Positions 22,909-33,536 are shown, numbered from the stretch's first letter. The stretch: DNA of 39,182 nucleotides from Chlorobaculum sp. (GCA_013334855.1 JAAXWU010000007.1:1-39182); one strand, 5' to 3'. The notes: generated by a model not told the origin, from the sequence alone. Program-made: numbers and translations.

Positions 22909-25701
22909 TCAGAAGTCGTGGCCCAGGCTGAAGTAAAACACGGTGTTGCTGAAATCGATCCTGGCGTTATCCCTGACATCGTCGTTTTCGAACGCGAAGG
23001 GCTTGGCGACGCTGAACTGCGCCGGACCGATCGGCGTCTCCCAGACCATCCCGACGCCTGCACCCTGAAGCAGTTGATGAACGGACATCTCTGTTCGTCG
23101 TTCCCAGACGTTGCCGATGTTGTAGGAGAGCGTGAACGATGTAGGGAAAACGAGTTGTACCGGAAATTTGTAGCGCAGCATGGCTCCGGCGACGGCGATG
23201 TTGTTGCCGATCAGGTCGCTGTCCTTCAGACCGATGAAGCGGTAGCTGTAGGCGTTGCCCGTGCCGCCGAGGAAGAATTTCTCTGAAAGCGGAACCTCGT
23301 GGCTGCTGGATCCGGCCAGTGTTGTCACCTGGAGCGTGGTTTCGGGGCTGATCGAGAAGTTCTCCTCGTGGAATGCCGCCAGTTGCCAGAAACTGTCCGT
23401 ATTGTTGAGAAGAGCGGAAGTCGAACTGTACCTGATGTTGGTATATCGTCCGCCTGAGGGCAGGAAAGAGCTGTCGCGATTGTCGAAGGTAAACTCTCCT
23501 CCGATGGACATCAGGTTCACATTGCCGGTGGCGAATGGTTCCGCGATCTTGTCCCTCGTGTACGAGCGGGCGTTCTGCAAAGTGAAGTCCGCCGTCAGAC
23601 GGCCATTTTTGCGGATTCGCGTACCGAAGGAGGTCGTCACGCCGTAGCGCTGGAGACCGAGCGAGCGGGGTTCTCCCGTGGCCTGCAAGCCAGATTGGCC
23701 GATCAGCGCGAGCTGGCGCGTTTCAAAATCACGCTGGTCGAAGAATGCTCTCGTGAACATGGTCAAGGGCGTCCTGCCGATCCGCGGCACACTGAACTCG
23801 AGGTTGAAGCGGTTGTTTTTCGATCCCACCTTGGCCCATCCGCCGACCGAGCTTCCGGTTCCATTGAGGTTTTCGTTTCGGAAGTCGAGCAGCAGTTGCG
23901 CGTTCGACGTATCGTCATAGCGTACGCCGATGCGCAAAACGCTCGGAAGCTTCTCGTCGAGCCGGACGAGGAGCGAGCTGTTGCCGCCGTCGTCCTCTCC
24001 CGAGGGCGGTTCCGTGCTCAGAGAGACGCGATTGAATACGCCAGTGCCGTACAGGTTATCGATCGTTTTTTCGGCGTCAGCGTACCGGAACGCCCTGGTC
24101 GAGTCAACCGCCACTTCTCGCCGAACAGTCAGTGGACGGGTGAGTTTCCTGTCCTGCTCGATCCGCACGTTTTCGATTCTGCCCGGGGAGAGGCGCACAG
24201 AGAGTTTGTTACCGGTGGCGGTGACCTTTTCGATTCTGACGAGGCTGTACCCCTTTTTCCGGCAGAGGCGGATCAGCTCCTCAAGCGAGCGGGTCGCCAT
24301 GGCGCTGGTGTAGAGTCTGCCGGTCACTGGCGTGAAGATGCGCTCGATCTCTTTTGCGGACACTTCGCTGGCGGGGCCGCCCGTCACCTCGACGCGCTCG
24401 ATTCGGGGCAGCGGTTCGAGCACGAATGCCGCACGTTTCGAGCGGCTGTCGATCTCGGCATGAACCCTTGCGAACAGGCCGGTTTCGAGCAGTTCGTTCA
24501 TGATTTTTCGGACGCGGGTTCCATTGCTCGTGATGGCTTTGGCTGTTCTCGCCTGTTCGATATATCCGGCGGAATCCGGGATGCCCTCGACGCTTTTGTT
24601 GTAGCCGGTAATATCGGTCTCTTTTTGCGGGTCGATCCGGATATTCCGTTTGATGACCGGGGCAAGCAGGCGGCCCTTGGCGTAACCGGCGGCGATGAGC
24701 TGGCTAACATCGGAAAAATCGGTCGCCTTGTGATTTTCGAGAGCGGGGGAGATGACCATATCGGCCTTTTCGAGCTGCTGCGGGTACTGAACCTGCGTCA
24801 GGATGGTCATCGCCTGGTCGGCGGCTTTCCAGGGCACGTCGATGTCGCCGCTGTCGGTGTACATTCTCCCATGCGTATCCACGGCAACCTTGTAACCTGC
24901 GTTGAACTGATCCAGCTCATCGACGGGAAGGTTGGCAACCAGACCGCCGTCGGCAAGCTTCTGCCCGTTGCGCTCGATGGGCTGAAAAAGAATCGGGATA
25001 GTGGCGCTGGCCCGCATCGCCTCCGAGAGCGGCCCCGAGGTCAAGGTGACGCGGCGTCCCGACAGCAGATCGGTGGTGACGGCTCGAAACTCCACCGGCA
25101 GATCGGAAAATGAGCGTCCGGCGTGGTAGGGGGCGTTCAGGATCAAGAGGTCGATGGTGCGGGTGAGGGTCTGCGCGGCGCTCATCGATTTGGGCACGAC
25201 AAGCTTGAATTTCTTGAAGCGGATGGCGATGGAGGCGCGATCCCTGATGTTTTTCTGTTCGAGATAGGTGTTTGTTCTCTGCGCTTCGTTGTCGAGCGAA
25301 ACGAGCTTCTGCCAGGGGAGCGTACGAGCCAGCGATTCGAGTTCGGATGCGGTGTAGCCAGAGCTGTACAGTCCTCCGACCAGCGCGCCCATGCTGGTTC
25401 CGGCAATGAAGTCGATGGGCACATGCGCCTCCTCCAGCGCTTTCAGCACGCCGATCTGGGCGATGCTGTTCGCGCCGCCGCCGGAGAGCGCCAGACCGAC
25501 GGTTTTGCGAAGCGGGCGCATGGCCGGCGTGACTTCATAGTGGTGGTTTGGCGTGGCGAGGGTGTCGGGCCAGACGATGGTCGCAGCCCTTGCCTCGGGG
25601 AGCGGTTGCATCGCGATCACGGCAATCGAGAGCAGGAGCGCCAGCCTGATACAAATTCTCTCTCCTGAAAGAAGCTGACGGTGTCTGTGTTTGCAGTTCA
25701 C
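22909..25701 (-). CDS. Patatin-like phospholipase with POTRA and BamA-like beta-barrel (type Vd-like outer-membrane protein)
   Basis: The 930-residue product starts with a signal peptide (hydrophobic stretch about 18-31, cleavage near ARA). A patatin lipase domain spans about 66-340: oxyanion loop GGGANS at 74-79, nucleophile elbow GTSMG (Ser103) and the DGG motif with Asp251, so the Ser-Asp dyad is complete. Next come POTRA-like repeats (about 430-600, including GRLYTSAMATRSLEELIRLCRKKGY and ADAEKTIDNLYGTGVFNRV). The C-terminus is a bacterial surface antigen/Omp85 barrel ending in YFSLGHDF, with a terminal Phe suited to BAM recognition. This order equals PlpD-type patatin autotransporters (type Vd), though the protein is longer. 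It probably exposes or releases a phospholipase at the cell surface. First gene of an operon with surE and bshC; starts at GTG 25701, start uncertain. Confidence 0.9.
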   Translation of the reverse strand: MNCKHRHRQLLSGERICIRLALLLSIAVIAMQPLPEARAATIVWPDTLATPNHHYEVTPAMRPLRKTVGLALSGGGANSIAQIGVLKALEEAHVPIDFIAGTSMGALVGGLYSSGYTASELESLARTLPWQKLVSLDNEAQRTNTYLEQKNIRDRASIAIRFKKFKLVVPKSMSAAQTLTRTIDLLILNAPYHAGRSFSDLPVEFRAVTTDLLSGRRVTLTSGPLSEAMRASATIPILFQPIERNGQKLADGGLVANLPVDELDQFNAGYKVAVDTHGRMYTDSGDIDVPWKAADQAMTILTQVQYPQQLEKADMVISPALENHKATDFSDVSQLIAAGYAKGRLLAPVIKRNIRIDPQKETDITGYNKSVEGIPDSAGYIEQARTAKAITSNGTRVRKIMNELLETGLFARVHAEIDSRSKRAAFVLEPLPRIERVEVTGGPASEVSAKEIERIFTPVTGRLYTSAMATRSLEELIRLCRKKGYSLVRIEKVTATGNKLSVRLSPGRIENVRIEQDRKLTRPLTVRREVAVDSTRAFRYADAEKTIDNLYGTGVFNRVSLSTEPPSGEDDGGNSSLLVRLDEKLPSVLRIGVRYDDTSNAQLLLDFRNENLNGTGSSVGGWAKVGSKNNRFNLEFSVPRIGRTPLTMFTRAFFDQRDFETRQLALIGQSGLQATGEPRSLGLQRYGVTTSFGTRIRKNGRLTADFTLQNARSYTRDKIAEPFATGNVNLMSIGGEFTFDNRDSSFLPSGGRYTNIRYSSTSALLNNTDSFWQLAAFHEENFSISPETTLQVTTLAGSSSHEVPLSEKFFLGGTGNAYSYRFIGLKDSDLIGNNIAVAGAMLRYKFPVQLVFPTSFTLSYNIGNVWERRTEMSVHQLLQGAGVGMVWETPIGPAQFSVAKPFAFENDDVRDNARIDFSNTVFYFSLGHDF

Positions 25702-25792
25702 GCGGGACTCCGGGTAGACCCTGTTTTTGATAAGTCGTATCGAGTTTATATTTTAAATTCCAATGTAAACTCTTTAGAGGTAATAAGAAAAA

Positions 25793-26629
25793 ATGGTCTG
25801 GTTCAAACGGGCGATTCCGTCGATCAAGACGACGGACAAACGCGACACCCCCGAGGGGTTGTGGTCGAAATGCGACTCATGCGGGGCGGCCCTGCACAAA
25901 AAACAGCTCGAAGATCACCTCTACACCTGTCCGGATTGCGGTTTTCACTTCCGCATTGCGCCGGATATCTATTTCTCTTTTCTGTTCGATGACGGGAAGT
26001 GGGAGGAGTTCGATGCCCGGCTCAGGGCGGCCGACCCGCTCGGGTTTGTCGATACGAAGAAATATCCCGACCGCGTGCGCGACACGATGCAGAAGTCCGG
26101 CAAAACCGAGGCTTGCCGCAACGCCACCGGCAAAATGGAGGGATCGCCGCTGGTTGTCTCGGCGATGGATTTCGGATTCATCGGCGGCTCGATGGGTTCG
26201 GTGGTCGGCGAGAAGATCGCCCGCGCCGCCGACAGGAGCGTCGAACTGAACGCGCCGCTCGTCGTGATTTCACAGTCCGGCGGCGCACGCATGATGGAGG
26301 GGGCCTTCAGTCTGATGCAGATGGCCAAGACCTCGGCGCGGCTCACCCGCCTCGGCGAGCGCGGCATTCCGTTCATTTCGCTCATGACCGATCCCACGAT
26401 GGGCGGCATCAGCGCTTCGTTCGCCATGCTCGGCGACCTGAACATCAGCGAACCGAAAGCGCTCATCGGCTTCGCCGGGCCGCGCGTCATCCGCGACACC
26501 ATCAAACGCGACCTCCCCGAAGGGTTCCAGCGAGCCGAGTTCCTGCAAGAGCACGGCTTCGTGGACGTAATCGTTCACCGCAAGGATCTGCGTGCGCAAA
26601 TCAGCAGGCTGCTCGGGCACATGGGGTGA
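25793..26629 (+). CDS. accD: Acetyl-CoA carboxylase carboxyltransferase subunit beta
   Basis: AccD, with AccA, transfers the carboxyl group from biotin to acetyl-CoA, making malonyl-CoA for fatty acid synthesis. The 278-residue product has the N-terminal zinc ribbon (Cys27, Cys30, Cys46, Cys49). The carboxyltransferase core includes [38 protein letters not shown] and LTDPTMGG-type segments, ending in [22 protein letters not shown] ribosome site lies about 12 bases before the ATG. The gene is monocistronic as far as visible. A 9-10-nt-period repeat array begins 14 bases after its stop. Confidence 0.97.
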   Translation: MVWFKRAIPSIKTTDKRDTPEGLWSKCDSCGAALHKKQLEDHLYTCPDCGFHFRIAPDIYFSFLFDDGKWEEFDARLRAADPLGFVDTKKYPDRVRDTMQKSGKTEACRNATGKMEGSPLVVSAMDFGFIGGSMGSVVGEKIARAADRSVELNAPLVVISQSGGARMMEGAFSLMQMAKTSARLTRLGERGIPFISLMTDPTMGGISASFAMLGDLNISEPKALIGFAGPRVIRDTIKRDLPEGFQRAEFLQEHGFVDVIVHRKDLRAQISRLLGHMG

Positions 26630-26642
26630 AGAAGAAGAGGGA

Positions 26643-26771
26643 ATGGACTTTATGGACTTTAATGGACGAATGTAATGTAAGATATGGACTTTGATGGACA
26701 GTGTAAGAGAAGAGATTTGTCTCGTCAGTCTTCGCCGTCCATCAGCGTCCATCAGTGTCCATAAAGTCCAA
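26643..26771. repeat. Inverted 9/10-nt-period repeat array (ATGGACNNN type) between accD and thyX
   Basis: ATGGAC units begin at 26643, 26652, 26662, 26684 and 26694. Inverted GTCCAT/GTCCAA units begin at 26737, 26747, 26757 and 26766. Spacing is 9 or 10 bases except one larger step, so this copy is less regular than those at 9.6 and 10.3 kb. It fills the space between the convergent stop codons of accD (26629) and thyX (26783). Confidence 0.85.
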
Positions 26772-26782
26772 CTGCTTGCTGC

Positions 26783-27442
26783 TCACGCCTCGCTATCCCA
26801 CCCCATCGCCCGACTCGTCACCGGGAACTGCTCCGTAAAAATTGCCTTCACCGCGTCGGCGATGTCTCGGTGCTCTTTCTGGGTGGCGGGGTCGGTGCGC
26901 ACTTCGAGGTAGTGGATCCAGCTTCGTATCGATCCCTTCATGTAGAGCCGGGTCTGGGTGCCGAGCGGCAGCAGTACGCGGGCGCACTCCTTGGCGATAC
27001 CTTTTTCCAGCGCCTCTTCGTAACTCTCGAACGCGAGCCGCGCCATCTTGTCCTGCGCTTCGTCAAACCATCTCACGGTTGCCTCGTCGAGGTCGTCGAG
27101 CGAGTTCTGCCGGTTTTTCGTGTCCTGCCGTCTCGGCTGGTACTTTTCGGTGGTCTGCGCTTTGGCGTAGCGTTGTGAAAATTCCTGGAAGCAGAAGCTG
27201 CGGTGGCGGAGAATCTGCGGTGAGATGGCGCGGGAGGTGGTGATCTCGACCGTCATGTCAACCATCTCGAAGACGCTCCAGTGCTTGTTTTGGATGCAGT
27301 AGGAGAGCAGCTTTTCGTAGTCGGGCGTCTCCTGGTTCGGACTCGAAACCCGTGCGCAGTAGGCGATGAGTCCTTCAGGCGTGAGCTGGCTGTTGTCGAT
27401 CTCGATGAGCGGATTGGTGACGGAGATGAGGCGTACCTGCAT
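26783..27442 (-). CDS. thyX: Flavin-dependent thymidylate synthase
   Basis: ThyX makes dTMP from dUMP with methylene-THF, FAD and NADPH. The 219-residue product carries the ThyX motif RHRx7S at 79-89, within [14 protein letters not shown] (79-92), preceded by [24 protein letters not shown]. The C-terminal region contains [25 protein letters not shown], which holds the nucleotide-binding Arg residues. Length and start (ATG 27442) are normal. It consumes methylene-THF without oxidising it to dihydrofolate, so it is linked to the folate pair at 34.7-36.2 kb. Convergent with accD across a repeat array. Confidence 0.96.
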   Translation of the reverse strand: MQVRLISVTNPLIEIDNSQLTPEGLIAYCARVSSPNQETPDYEKLLSYCIQNKHWSVFEMVDMTVEITTSRAISPQILRHRSFCFQEFSQRYAKAQTTEKYQPRRQDTKNRQNSLDDLDEATVRWFDEAQDKMARLAFESYEEALEKGIAKECARVLLPLGTQTRLYMKGSIRSWIHYLEVRTDPATQKEHRDIADAVKAIFTEQFPVTSRAMGWDSEA

Positions 27443-27659
27443 GGCGGTCTGGTGGTCTTGAGGATATTGGGAAGCCGCAAATATATCAAATCAAAGGAAA
27501 AGTAACTCAGACGGCGTGCCGCTGTGAATAATTTAAGGAAACGGAACCGGATTTCTGGAATTCTTGTTCCGTCTCTGTATTTTAGGTGTTCATTGCAGGA
27601 CTCTGCGGAATTTGAACGTATGTTCCGGAAGAGCGTCAACAAATAAACGTGTGAAGCAC

Positions 27660-28337
27660 ATGGCAAATATCAATTTCGGATTCGACCATCACGCCAAAAA
27701 GCTCTACTCCGGAGCTATCGAACAGAGCATCAACAGCCAGCTCGTGCCGATGGTCATAGAGACCTCTGGCCGCGGCGAGCGAGCGTTCGATATTTTTTCC
27801 CGCCTCCTGAGGGAGCGCATCATCTTTCTCGGCTCGGGCATCGACGAGCATGTGGCCGGGCTGGTGATGGCGCAGCTCATCTTCCTCGAATCGGAAGACC
27901 CGGAACGCGACATCTACATCTATGTCAACTCGCCCGGTGGCAGCGTTTCGGCGGGCCTCGGCATCTACGACACGATGCAGTACATCCGCCCCGACATCGC
28001 GACGGTCTGCGTCGGCATGGCGGCCAGCATGGGCGCGTTCCTGCTCGCCAGCGGAACGACCGGCAAGCGGGCTTCGCTGCCGCACTCGCGCATCATGATT
28101 CACCAGCCATCCGGTGGCGCTCAGGGGCAGGAGACCGACATTCTCATCCAGGCCCGCGAGATCGAAAAAATCCGTCACCTCCTTGAAGACCTGCTTGCCA
28201 AACACACAGGTCAGGATGTGTCGAGAATTCGCGAAGACTCCGAGCGCGACCGCTGGATGAACGCCACCGAAGCCAAGGAGTACGGCCTGATCGACCAGAT
28301 TTTCGAAAAACGTCCCGCGCCTGCCAAAGAGGATTGA
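27660..28337 (+). CDS. clpP: ATP-dependent Clp protease proteolytic subunit
   Basis: ClpP forms the 14-mer serine protease chamber that works with ClpX/ClpA ATPases in the cytoplasm. The 225-residue product has the catalytic triad Ser123 ([10 protein letters not shown]), His148 ([10 protein letters not shown]) and Asp197 (ERDRW), plus [16 protein letters not shown] 27660 is chosen because MANINFGFD leads directly into the family's N-terminal region; the open frame extends upstream to 27564 without similarity. About 20-30 N-terminal residues precede the usual mature start and may be a propeptide. clpX is not adjacent; valS follows after about 95 bases. Confidence 0.97.
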   Translation: MANINFGFDHHAKKLYSGAIEQSINSQLVPMVIETSGRGERAFDIFSRLLRERIIFLGSGIDEHVAGLVMAQLIFLESEDPERDIYIYVNSPGGSVSAGLGIYDTMQYIRPDIATVCVGMAASMGAFLLASGTTGKRASLPHSRIMIHQPSGGAQGQETDILIQAREIEKIRHLLEDLLAKHTGQDVSRIREDSERDRWMNATEAKEYGLIDQIFEKRPAPAKED

Positions 28338-28369
28338 CAGGCTTCGACCTACGGATTATGATGATTTTC

Positions 28370-28402
28370 GGGCGCTCTCTTTCAGGTGAAAAGGGGGCGC
28401 CC
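28370..28402 (+). terminator. Hairpin between clpP and valS
   Basis: GGGCGC (28370-28375) pairs with GCGCCC (28397-28402), and the inner bases can extend the stem with G-T pairs. No T-run follows, so it may be a weak or factor-assisted terminator, or an element in the valS leader. Confidence 0.4.
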
Positions 28403-28432
28403 GTCACCTTCAATCAGTTTTGAACCATACTC

Positions 28433-31135
28433 ATGAGTGACCATTCCGCGCAGAATCTCGAAAAAACCTATAACCACCACGAAGTCGAAGAGCGCTGGCG
28501 AAGCGCGCACTGGGAGGCGCTCGGCGCGTTCCACGCCGAAAGCTCGTGCGTGCGCGACGATGGCGCGATGCCCTACACCGTGCTGATGCCGCCGCCGAAC
28601 GTCACCGGCAGCCTCACGCTCGGCCACGTGCTGAATCACACGCTTCAGGACATTTTCATCCGCCACGCCCGCATGACGGGCAAGGAGGCGCTCTGGCTGC
28701 CTGGTACCGACCATGCAGGCATCGCGACGCAGACGGTGGTCGAGAAGCGGCTGCGCTCGGAGGGGGTCACCCGCCACGATCTCGGGCGGCGCGATTTTCT
28801 CGACAAGGTGTGGGAGTGGCGCGACGAGTACGGCGGCCTGATTCTGCGCCAGCTCCGCAAGCTCGGCATCTCCTGCGACTGGCGGCGCAACCTCTTCACG
28901 ATGGACGAACGCGCCTCCGAGGCGGTCATCAACGCCTTCGTTGCGCTCTATCGCGAAGGCTTGATCTACCGAGGTCGCCGCATCATCAACTGGTGCCCGG
29001 TCTCGCAGACGGCGCTCTCCGACGAGGAGGTGATCATGAAGTCTCGTCGCGACCAACTGGTCTACGTCAGCTATCCGCTCGCCAAGGATCCGTCGCGTTC
29101 GATCACCATCGCCACCGTGCGACCGGAGACGATTCTCGCCGACGTGGCTATCGCGGTCAATCCGAACGACGAGCGTTACCGCGACCTCATCGGCGAGCTG
29201 GTGATTGTGCCGGTCGCCGGACGCCACGTGCCGGTCATCGCCGACGACTACGTCGATATCGAGTTTGGGACCGGCGCATTGAAGATCACTCCGGCGCACG
29301 ATCCGAACGACTACGAGGTGGCCAAACGCCACAACCTTCCGGCCTTCTCGGTGGTCGGCAAGGATGGCCGCATGACCGACGAGAGCGGCTACGCGGGTCT
29401 GGATCGCTTCGAAGCTCGCGAAAAGATCATCGCCGATCTTCAGGAGCTGGGCCACATCGTCAAGGTCGAGGAGTACGAGCACAACGTGGGCTACTCGGAG
29501 CGGGCCGACGTGGTGGTCGAGCCATATCTCTCGGAGCAGTGGTTCGTGAAGATGAAGCCGCTGGCCGAACCGGCGCTCAGGGCGGTCAACGACGGCGAGA
29601 TTCGTTTCCACCCGGAGCACTGGATCAGCACCTACCGCCACTGGATGGAGAACATCCAGGACTGGTGCATCTCGCGCCAGCTCTGGTGGGGCCACCGCAT
29701 TCCGGCGTGGTACGACGAGAAGGGCAACGTCTGGGTCGCCTCCTCGTACGACGAGGCCTGCCATCTTGCGGGCACCGACAAGCTCGCCCAAGACGAGGAT
29801 GTGCTCGACACCTGGTTCTCGTCGTGGCTCTGGCCGCTGACCACCCTCGGCTGGACGGGGCTGCACAGCGACAACGACGATCTCCGCGCCTTCTACCCGA
29901 CCGACACGCTCGTCACCGGTCCGGACATCATCTTCTTCTGGGTTGCCCGCATGATCATGGCCGGTATGCACTTCCGGGGCGACGTGCCGTTCCGCGATGT
30001 CTACTTCACCAGCATCATCCGCGACATGAAGGGGCGCAAGCTCTCCAAGTCGCTCGGCAACTCACCCGATCCGCTCAAGGTGATCGACGCCTATGGCACC
30101 GACGCTCTGCGCTTCACCATCGTCTATATCGCACCGCTCGGACAGGATGTGCTCTTCGGCGAGGAGAAGTGCGAGCTTGGGCGCAACTTCGCCACCAAAA
30201 TCTGGAACGCCTCGCGCTTCGTCTTCATGCAGCGCGAAAAGCTCTTCGCCACCCGCGAGGAGTTCGTCGAAGCTTTCGCGGGCTTCACGCCCGACCGCGC
30301 CCTCTTGTCCTCCGCCGGACTCTGGCTCCTGTCGCGCTACAACGCCATGCTCGAACGCTACCATCAGGCGATGAAGAGCTTCAGGGTGAACGACATGGTG
30401 AAGATTGTGCACGAGTTCTTCTGGGGCGACTACTGCGACTGGTACGTCGAGGCGTTGAAAAGCGAGCTGGCGGGCGAAAGCTCCGAAGAGCGCTCGCGCC
30501 ACGCGGTCTGCCTGGCCGTCTCGGTGCTCGAAGGGGTGCTCAAGGCGCTGCATCCGGTGATGCCTTTCATCACCGACGAAATCTGGCACGCCATCGCCCC
30601 ACGCGGCACGGACGAAACCATCGCGAAAACCGCCATGCCGCAACCCGATGCCGCGTGGACAGCGGAGGATGCTGCCGCGTTCGACCTGGTGCGCAACATG
30701 GTGTCGGAGATCCGCAGCCTCCGCTCGGCCTTCAACGTGCCGCACGACCTGCGGGCCAGCGCCGTCATCCGGGCCTCCGGCGAAGCGCTCGCCGCGCTCG
30801 AAGCGGGCAAAGCGATCTTCCCGGCGCTCACCCGGTGCGAGGTCGAGCTTGGCGACAGCATCGCCCGCCCACCCCACTCGGCTGCTTCGGTGGTGGACGG
30901 CAATGAACTATTTATCCTGTTAGAGGGGTTAATATCCTTTGAAAAGGAAAAAACCCGCCTGCAAAAGGAGATATCCAGGGTGACCTCCTACATCGAATCA
31001 TTGCAGAAAAAACTCTCCAATCAGGGATTTGTGGCCAACGCTCCGGCGGAAGTTGTCGCCAAAGAGCAGGAAAAGCTCGAAGAGTCGCGTTCGCTGGTGT
31101 TGAAGCTGCAAGGGAATCTAGAAGTGCTCTCGTAA
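28433..31135 (+). CDS. valS: Valyl-tRNA synthetase
   Basis: ValS charges tRNA-Val and edits mis-activated threonine. The 900-residue class Ia synthetase has the HIGH-equivalent [12 protein letters not shown] (54-65), an editing domain in the first half ([35 protein letters not shown]), and [14 protein letters not shown]. The KMSKS-equivalent is KLSKS at 536-540. The anticodon-binding helical domain follows, and the C-terminal coiled coil (about 830-895, [12 protein letters not shown] onward) is typical of ValS. Length is normal. It has high GC and generates several long spurious frames on both strands. The start ATG lies about 95 bases after clpP. Confidence 0.97.
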   Translation: MSDHSAQNLEKTYNHHEVEERWRSAHWEALGAFHAESSCVRDDGAMPYTVLMPPPNVTGSLTLGHVLNHTLQDIFIRHARMTGKEALWLPGTDHAGIATQTVVEKRLRSEGVTRHDLGRRDFLDKVWEWRDEYGGLILRQLRKLGISCDWRRNLFTMDERASEAVINAFVALYREGLIYRGRRIINWCPVSQTALSDEEVIMKSRRDQLVYVSYPLAKDPSRSITIATVRPETILADVAIAVNPNDERYRDLIGELVIVPVAGRHVPVIADDYVDIEFGTGALKITPAHDPNDYEVAKRHNLPAFSVVGKDGRMTDESGYAGLDRFEAREKIIADLQELGHIVKVEEYEHNVGYSERADVVVEPYLSEQWFVKMKPLAEPALRAVNDGEIRFHPEHWISTYRHWMENIQDWCISRQLWWGHRIPAWYDEKGNVWVASSYDEACHLAGTDKLAQDEDVLDTWFSSWLWPLTTLGWTGLHSDNDDLRAFYPTDTLVTGPDIIFFWVARMIMAGMHFRGDVPFRDVYFTSIIRDMKGRKLSKSLGNSPDPLKVIDAYGTDALRFTIVYIAPLGQDVLFGEEKCELGRNFATKIWNASRFVFMQREKLFATREEFVEAFAGFTPDRALLSSAGLWLLSRYNAMLERYHQAMKSFRVNDMVKIVHEFFWGDYCDWYVEALKSELAGESSEERSRHAVCLAVSVLEGVLKALHPVMPFITDEIWHAIAPRGTDETIAKTAMPQPDAAWTAEDAAAFDLVRNMVSEIRSLRSAFNVPHDLRASAVIRASGEALAALEAGKAIFPALTRCEVELGDSIARPPHSAASVVDGNELFILLEGLISFEKEKTRLQKEISRVTSYIESLQKKLSNQGFVANAPAEVVAKEQEKLEESRSLVLKLQGNLEVLS

Positions 31136-31308
31136 AGGAGATGTATATTTTTAGACAAAAAACGGAAAAGTCCAAATTTTTTCAGATATTCTCAGTTTGA
31201 TTTCGTTTGTCCGGGATTCCACTGCCGGAGTCGATGTGATCCGGTTGGCAGGCAGTAGAGGGGGCGTTATCCCTGACAGTAACGTGAATTTCGAACGAGG
31301 ATCTATTC

Positions 31309-32208
31309 ATGAGGCAATTGAAAATAAGTAAGCAAATTACCAACAGGGAGAGCCTTTCCCTCGACCGTTATCTCCAGGAGATCGGCAAATACGATCTGCT
31401 GACGGCAGAAGACGAGGTAAAACTGACCAGGGCGATCAAGGAAGGCTACGACATGCCGGTCGATACCGTCGAGTACAAACGCGCCAAGCGGGCGCTCGAC
31501 AAGTTGATCAAGGGCAACCTCCGCTTCGTGGTCTCGGTGGCCAAGCAGTACCAGAATCAGGGTTTGACCCTCGGTGACCTGATCAACGAGGGCAACCTCG
31601 GCCTGATCAAGGCGGCCAAGCGTTTTGACGAAACCCGCGGTTTCAAGTTCATCTCGTACGCCGTGTGGTGGATCCGCCAGTCGATCCTCCAGGCGCTGGC
31701 CGAGCAGTCGCGCATCGTGCGCCTGCCGCTCAACCGCGTCGGTACGCTCAACAAGATCAGCAAGGCCTACAGCCAGCTCGAACAGGAGTTCGAGCGCGAC
31801 CCGAACACCAAGGAGCTGGCAAACCTGCTCGACATGGACTCGCAGGATGTGGCCGACACCCTCAAAATCGCCGGACGCCACGTCTCGGTCGATGCGCCCT
31901 TTGCGCAGGGTGACGACAACCGTCTGCTCGACGTGTTGCAGAACGACGGCCATATGCCCGACCACGGCCTGAACCGCGATTCGCTCACCCTCGAAGTGGA
32001 GCGTTCCCTCTCTGTGCTCGCGCCGCGAGAGGCCGACGTCATCCGCTCCTACTTCGGCATCGGCATGGACAATCCGCTCACCCTTGAAGAGATCGGCGAA
32101 AAGTTCAAGCTCACCCGCGAGCGTGTCCGCCAGATCAAGGAAAAAGCGATCCGTCGCCTCCGCCAGTCCGCCTACAACAAGGTGCTCAAGGAGTACATCG
32201 GAAGCTGA
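31309..32208 (+). CDS. rpoD: Primary RNA polymerase sigma factor (RpoD/SigA), short form
   Basis: The 299-residue product is a sigma-70 group 1-type factor lacking region 1.1, as in Bacteroidota/Chlorobiota. Region 1.2 is [21 protein letters not shown]; region 2 includes [21 protein letters not shown] and [17 protein letters not shown] (the -10 recognition helix). Region 3 is [17 protein letters not shown], and region 4 ends with the -35 helix-turn-helix [19 protein letters not shown]. It directs RNA polymerase to housekeeping promoters. A GAGG ribosome site lies about 10 bases before the ATG. The 170-base region upstream is AT-rich and probably contains the promoter. Confidence 0.95.
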   Translation: MRQLKISKQITNRESLSLDRYLQEIGKYDLLTAEDEVKLTRAIKEGYDMPVDTVEYKRAKRALDKLIKGNLRFVVSVAKQYQNQGLTLGDLINEGNLGLIKAAKRFDETRGFKFISYAVWWIRQSILQALAEQSRIVRLPLNRVGTLNKISKAYSQLEQEFERDPNTKELANLLDMDSQDVADTLKIAGRHVSVDAPFAQGDDNRLLDVLQNDGHMPDHGLNRDSLTLEVERSLSVLAPREADVIRSYFGIGMDNPLTLEEIGEKFKLTRERVRQIKEKAIRRLRQSAYNKVLKEYIGS

Positions 32209-32237
32209 GATTTTCAGCGGAAACATCGTGATTCATC

Positions 32238-32264
32238 AAAGCCGGCGGTAGTTTCGTCGGCTTT
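32238..32264 (+). terminator. Hairpin downstream of rpoD
   Basis: AAAGCCG (32238-32244) pairs with CGGCTTT (32258-32264) over a 13-base loop, 30 bases after the stop; the following bases are only moderately T-rich (GGTGTTTTA). Probable terminator of the sigma-factor gene. Confidence 0.55.
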
Positions 32265-32579
32265 GGTGTTTTATGGGGGGGGCGTGACGGAGCGGATCAC
32301 TCCTGCCCGACTGATCCGGCGGGCTGGACGATTTCCCTCTGATTTGTCCGCGTCGTTTACATTGCACTCCATTCTCAAAGCGAATAAGCGCATTGAAGTT
32401 GGAAGAATTAACATTAGATATAGAGGCGTTCTGGATATTTCTTGATGTTTGCAGAAAAGAAAAGGTCACTATAGCCGATTTATTCTGAAAAGTGAAGAAA
32501 AAAGAGCGTGCAATCAGGAATTTTATCTAAATTTGCCTTGTTGACTGTTGCGTTTTTCCAAACTTTATCATTTCAGGCC
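32265..32579. other. Gap between rpoD and the alpha/beta hydrolase
   Basis: No gene is recognised. A short GC-rich part (32275-32340) contains a G7 run and several small GC-rich inverted segments. The rest is AT-rich and should hold the promoter of the hydrolase. A possible GTG start at 32508 would extend the hydrolase upstream by 24 residues through this AT-rich sequence. Confidence 0.35.
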
Positions 32580-33536
32580 ATGGAAAAATTGCCGGAACCC
32601 TCTTCCGATAAATTCAGGGCTTACCACCTGAAGCTTCTCGACCAGCTCGAACACGCTACCAAAGGAGAACGCCATCGCGCCCGGTACGAGCTCGATCTGA
32701 TGCAGAACAGTCACTTCGTCCAGGTCGGCGGTCTGTTGCATCACTATCACGATTCAGGGCCGGAAAATCCGGTCGGTACTGTCCTTTTAATTCACGGTTG
32801 GGATTGCTGGTGGATGTGGTGGCATCGCATCATCCCGGAGCTGAACGCGGCGGGTTACCGGACAGTGGCGTACGACATGAAGGGGCACGGATGGTCGGAG
32901 AACGATCCGCGAAACCGCTACCATATCTCCGATTTCGCACGTGACCTCGACGAGCTTGTCCGGACGCTGGGCCTGGTGGATGTTCATGTCGCTGCGTTTT
33001 CGTTCGGCCCGTTCGTGGCGCTCGACTATGTCAACAACTACCCGAACAGCGTCAAGTCGATGGTTTTCTTCAACTTTGGTTTCCTGCCGAACGACGAGTT
33101 CATCTCGAAGGCCGCCCCCGCAACGATCAACTTCGTTTTCAACAACCTGATGCGGAAGCTCACCTGGTGGCTGCCCGCCTACATGTTCGGTCGTTTGGCG
33201 CTGTCGAGGAATGCGATCATGATGCACGACATCAAGGTCGGCTTCGAGAGTCTCGGTTTCTGCGCCTCGGAAGCGATCGAGCAGACGACGCAGCAGATCA
33301 CCGCGATGGAGACCACCGAGATGCTACCGGAGATGGTCAAAGCGGTGAAAGCACCGGTGCTCTACGTGGCGGGTGACGGCGATGTGATCATGAAACCTGA
33401 AAACGCCAAGAAATTGCAGGAGATGACCGAATTGGGCAGCTATCTCTGCGTGCCGGATTGCGGCCACCTCATCACGCTGGAGCTGCCGGAGACGGCGGCG
33501 GAGATCGTGCTACGGCACGTCGTCACCCATTCGTGA
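32580..33536 (+). CDS. Alpha/beta hydrolase
   Basis: The 318-residue product has the alpha/beta-hydrolase fold. VLLIHGWDCWWMWWHRIIPEL carries the oxyanion strand (HGW), TVAYDMKGHGWSE follows, and the nucleophile elbow is AAFSFGPF (Ser in FSFG). The acid Asp is in VAGDGDVIM, and the His is in DCGHLITLE. The catalytic triad appears complete. The substrate is unknown; esterase, haloperoxidase-like or lipid hydrolase roles are all possible. I chose ATG 32580; a GTG at 32508 would add a hydrophobic N-terminus (LLTVAFFQTLSFQA) that could be a signal sequence, but that stretch has intergenic-like AT-rich composition. The 3' end overlaps the convergent trpF by 14 bases. Confidence 0.88.
   Translation: MEKLPEPSSDKFRAYHLKLLDQLEHATKGERHRARYELDLMQNSHFVQVGGLLHHYHDSGPENPVGTVLLIHGWDCWWMWWHRIIPELNAAGYRTVAYDMKGHGWSENDPRNRYHISDFARDLDELVRTLGLVDVHVAAFSFGPFVALDYVNNYPNSVKSMVFFNFGFLPNDEFISKAAPATINFVFNNLMRKLTWWLPAYMFGRLALSRNAIMMHDIKVGFESLGFCASEAIEQTTQQITAMETTEMLPEMVKAVKAPVLYVAGDGDVIMKPENAKKLQEMTELGSYLCVPDCGHLITLELPETAAEIVLRHVVTHS

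Noticed and set aside
23695-25113. 472-codon plus-strand frame opposite the patatin/barrel gene
   Set aside because: It is antisense to a gene with clear catalytic motifs, and its translation has no recognisable domain and shadow-like composition.
28382-29971. 529-codon minus-strand frame opposite valS
   Set aside because: Antisense shadow of a conserved synthetase; the composition is that of a reverse-complement frame of GC3-rich coding DNA.
28546-30906. 786-codon open frame on the plus strand inside valS
   Set aside because: It is the +2 shadow of GC-rich valS; its translation is Arg/His/Pro/Gly-rich low-complexity sequence with no family motifs.
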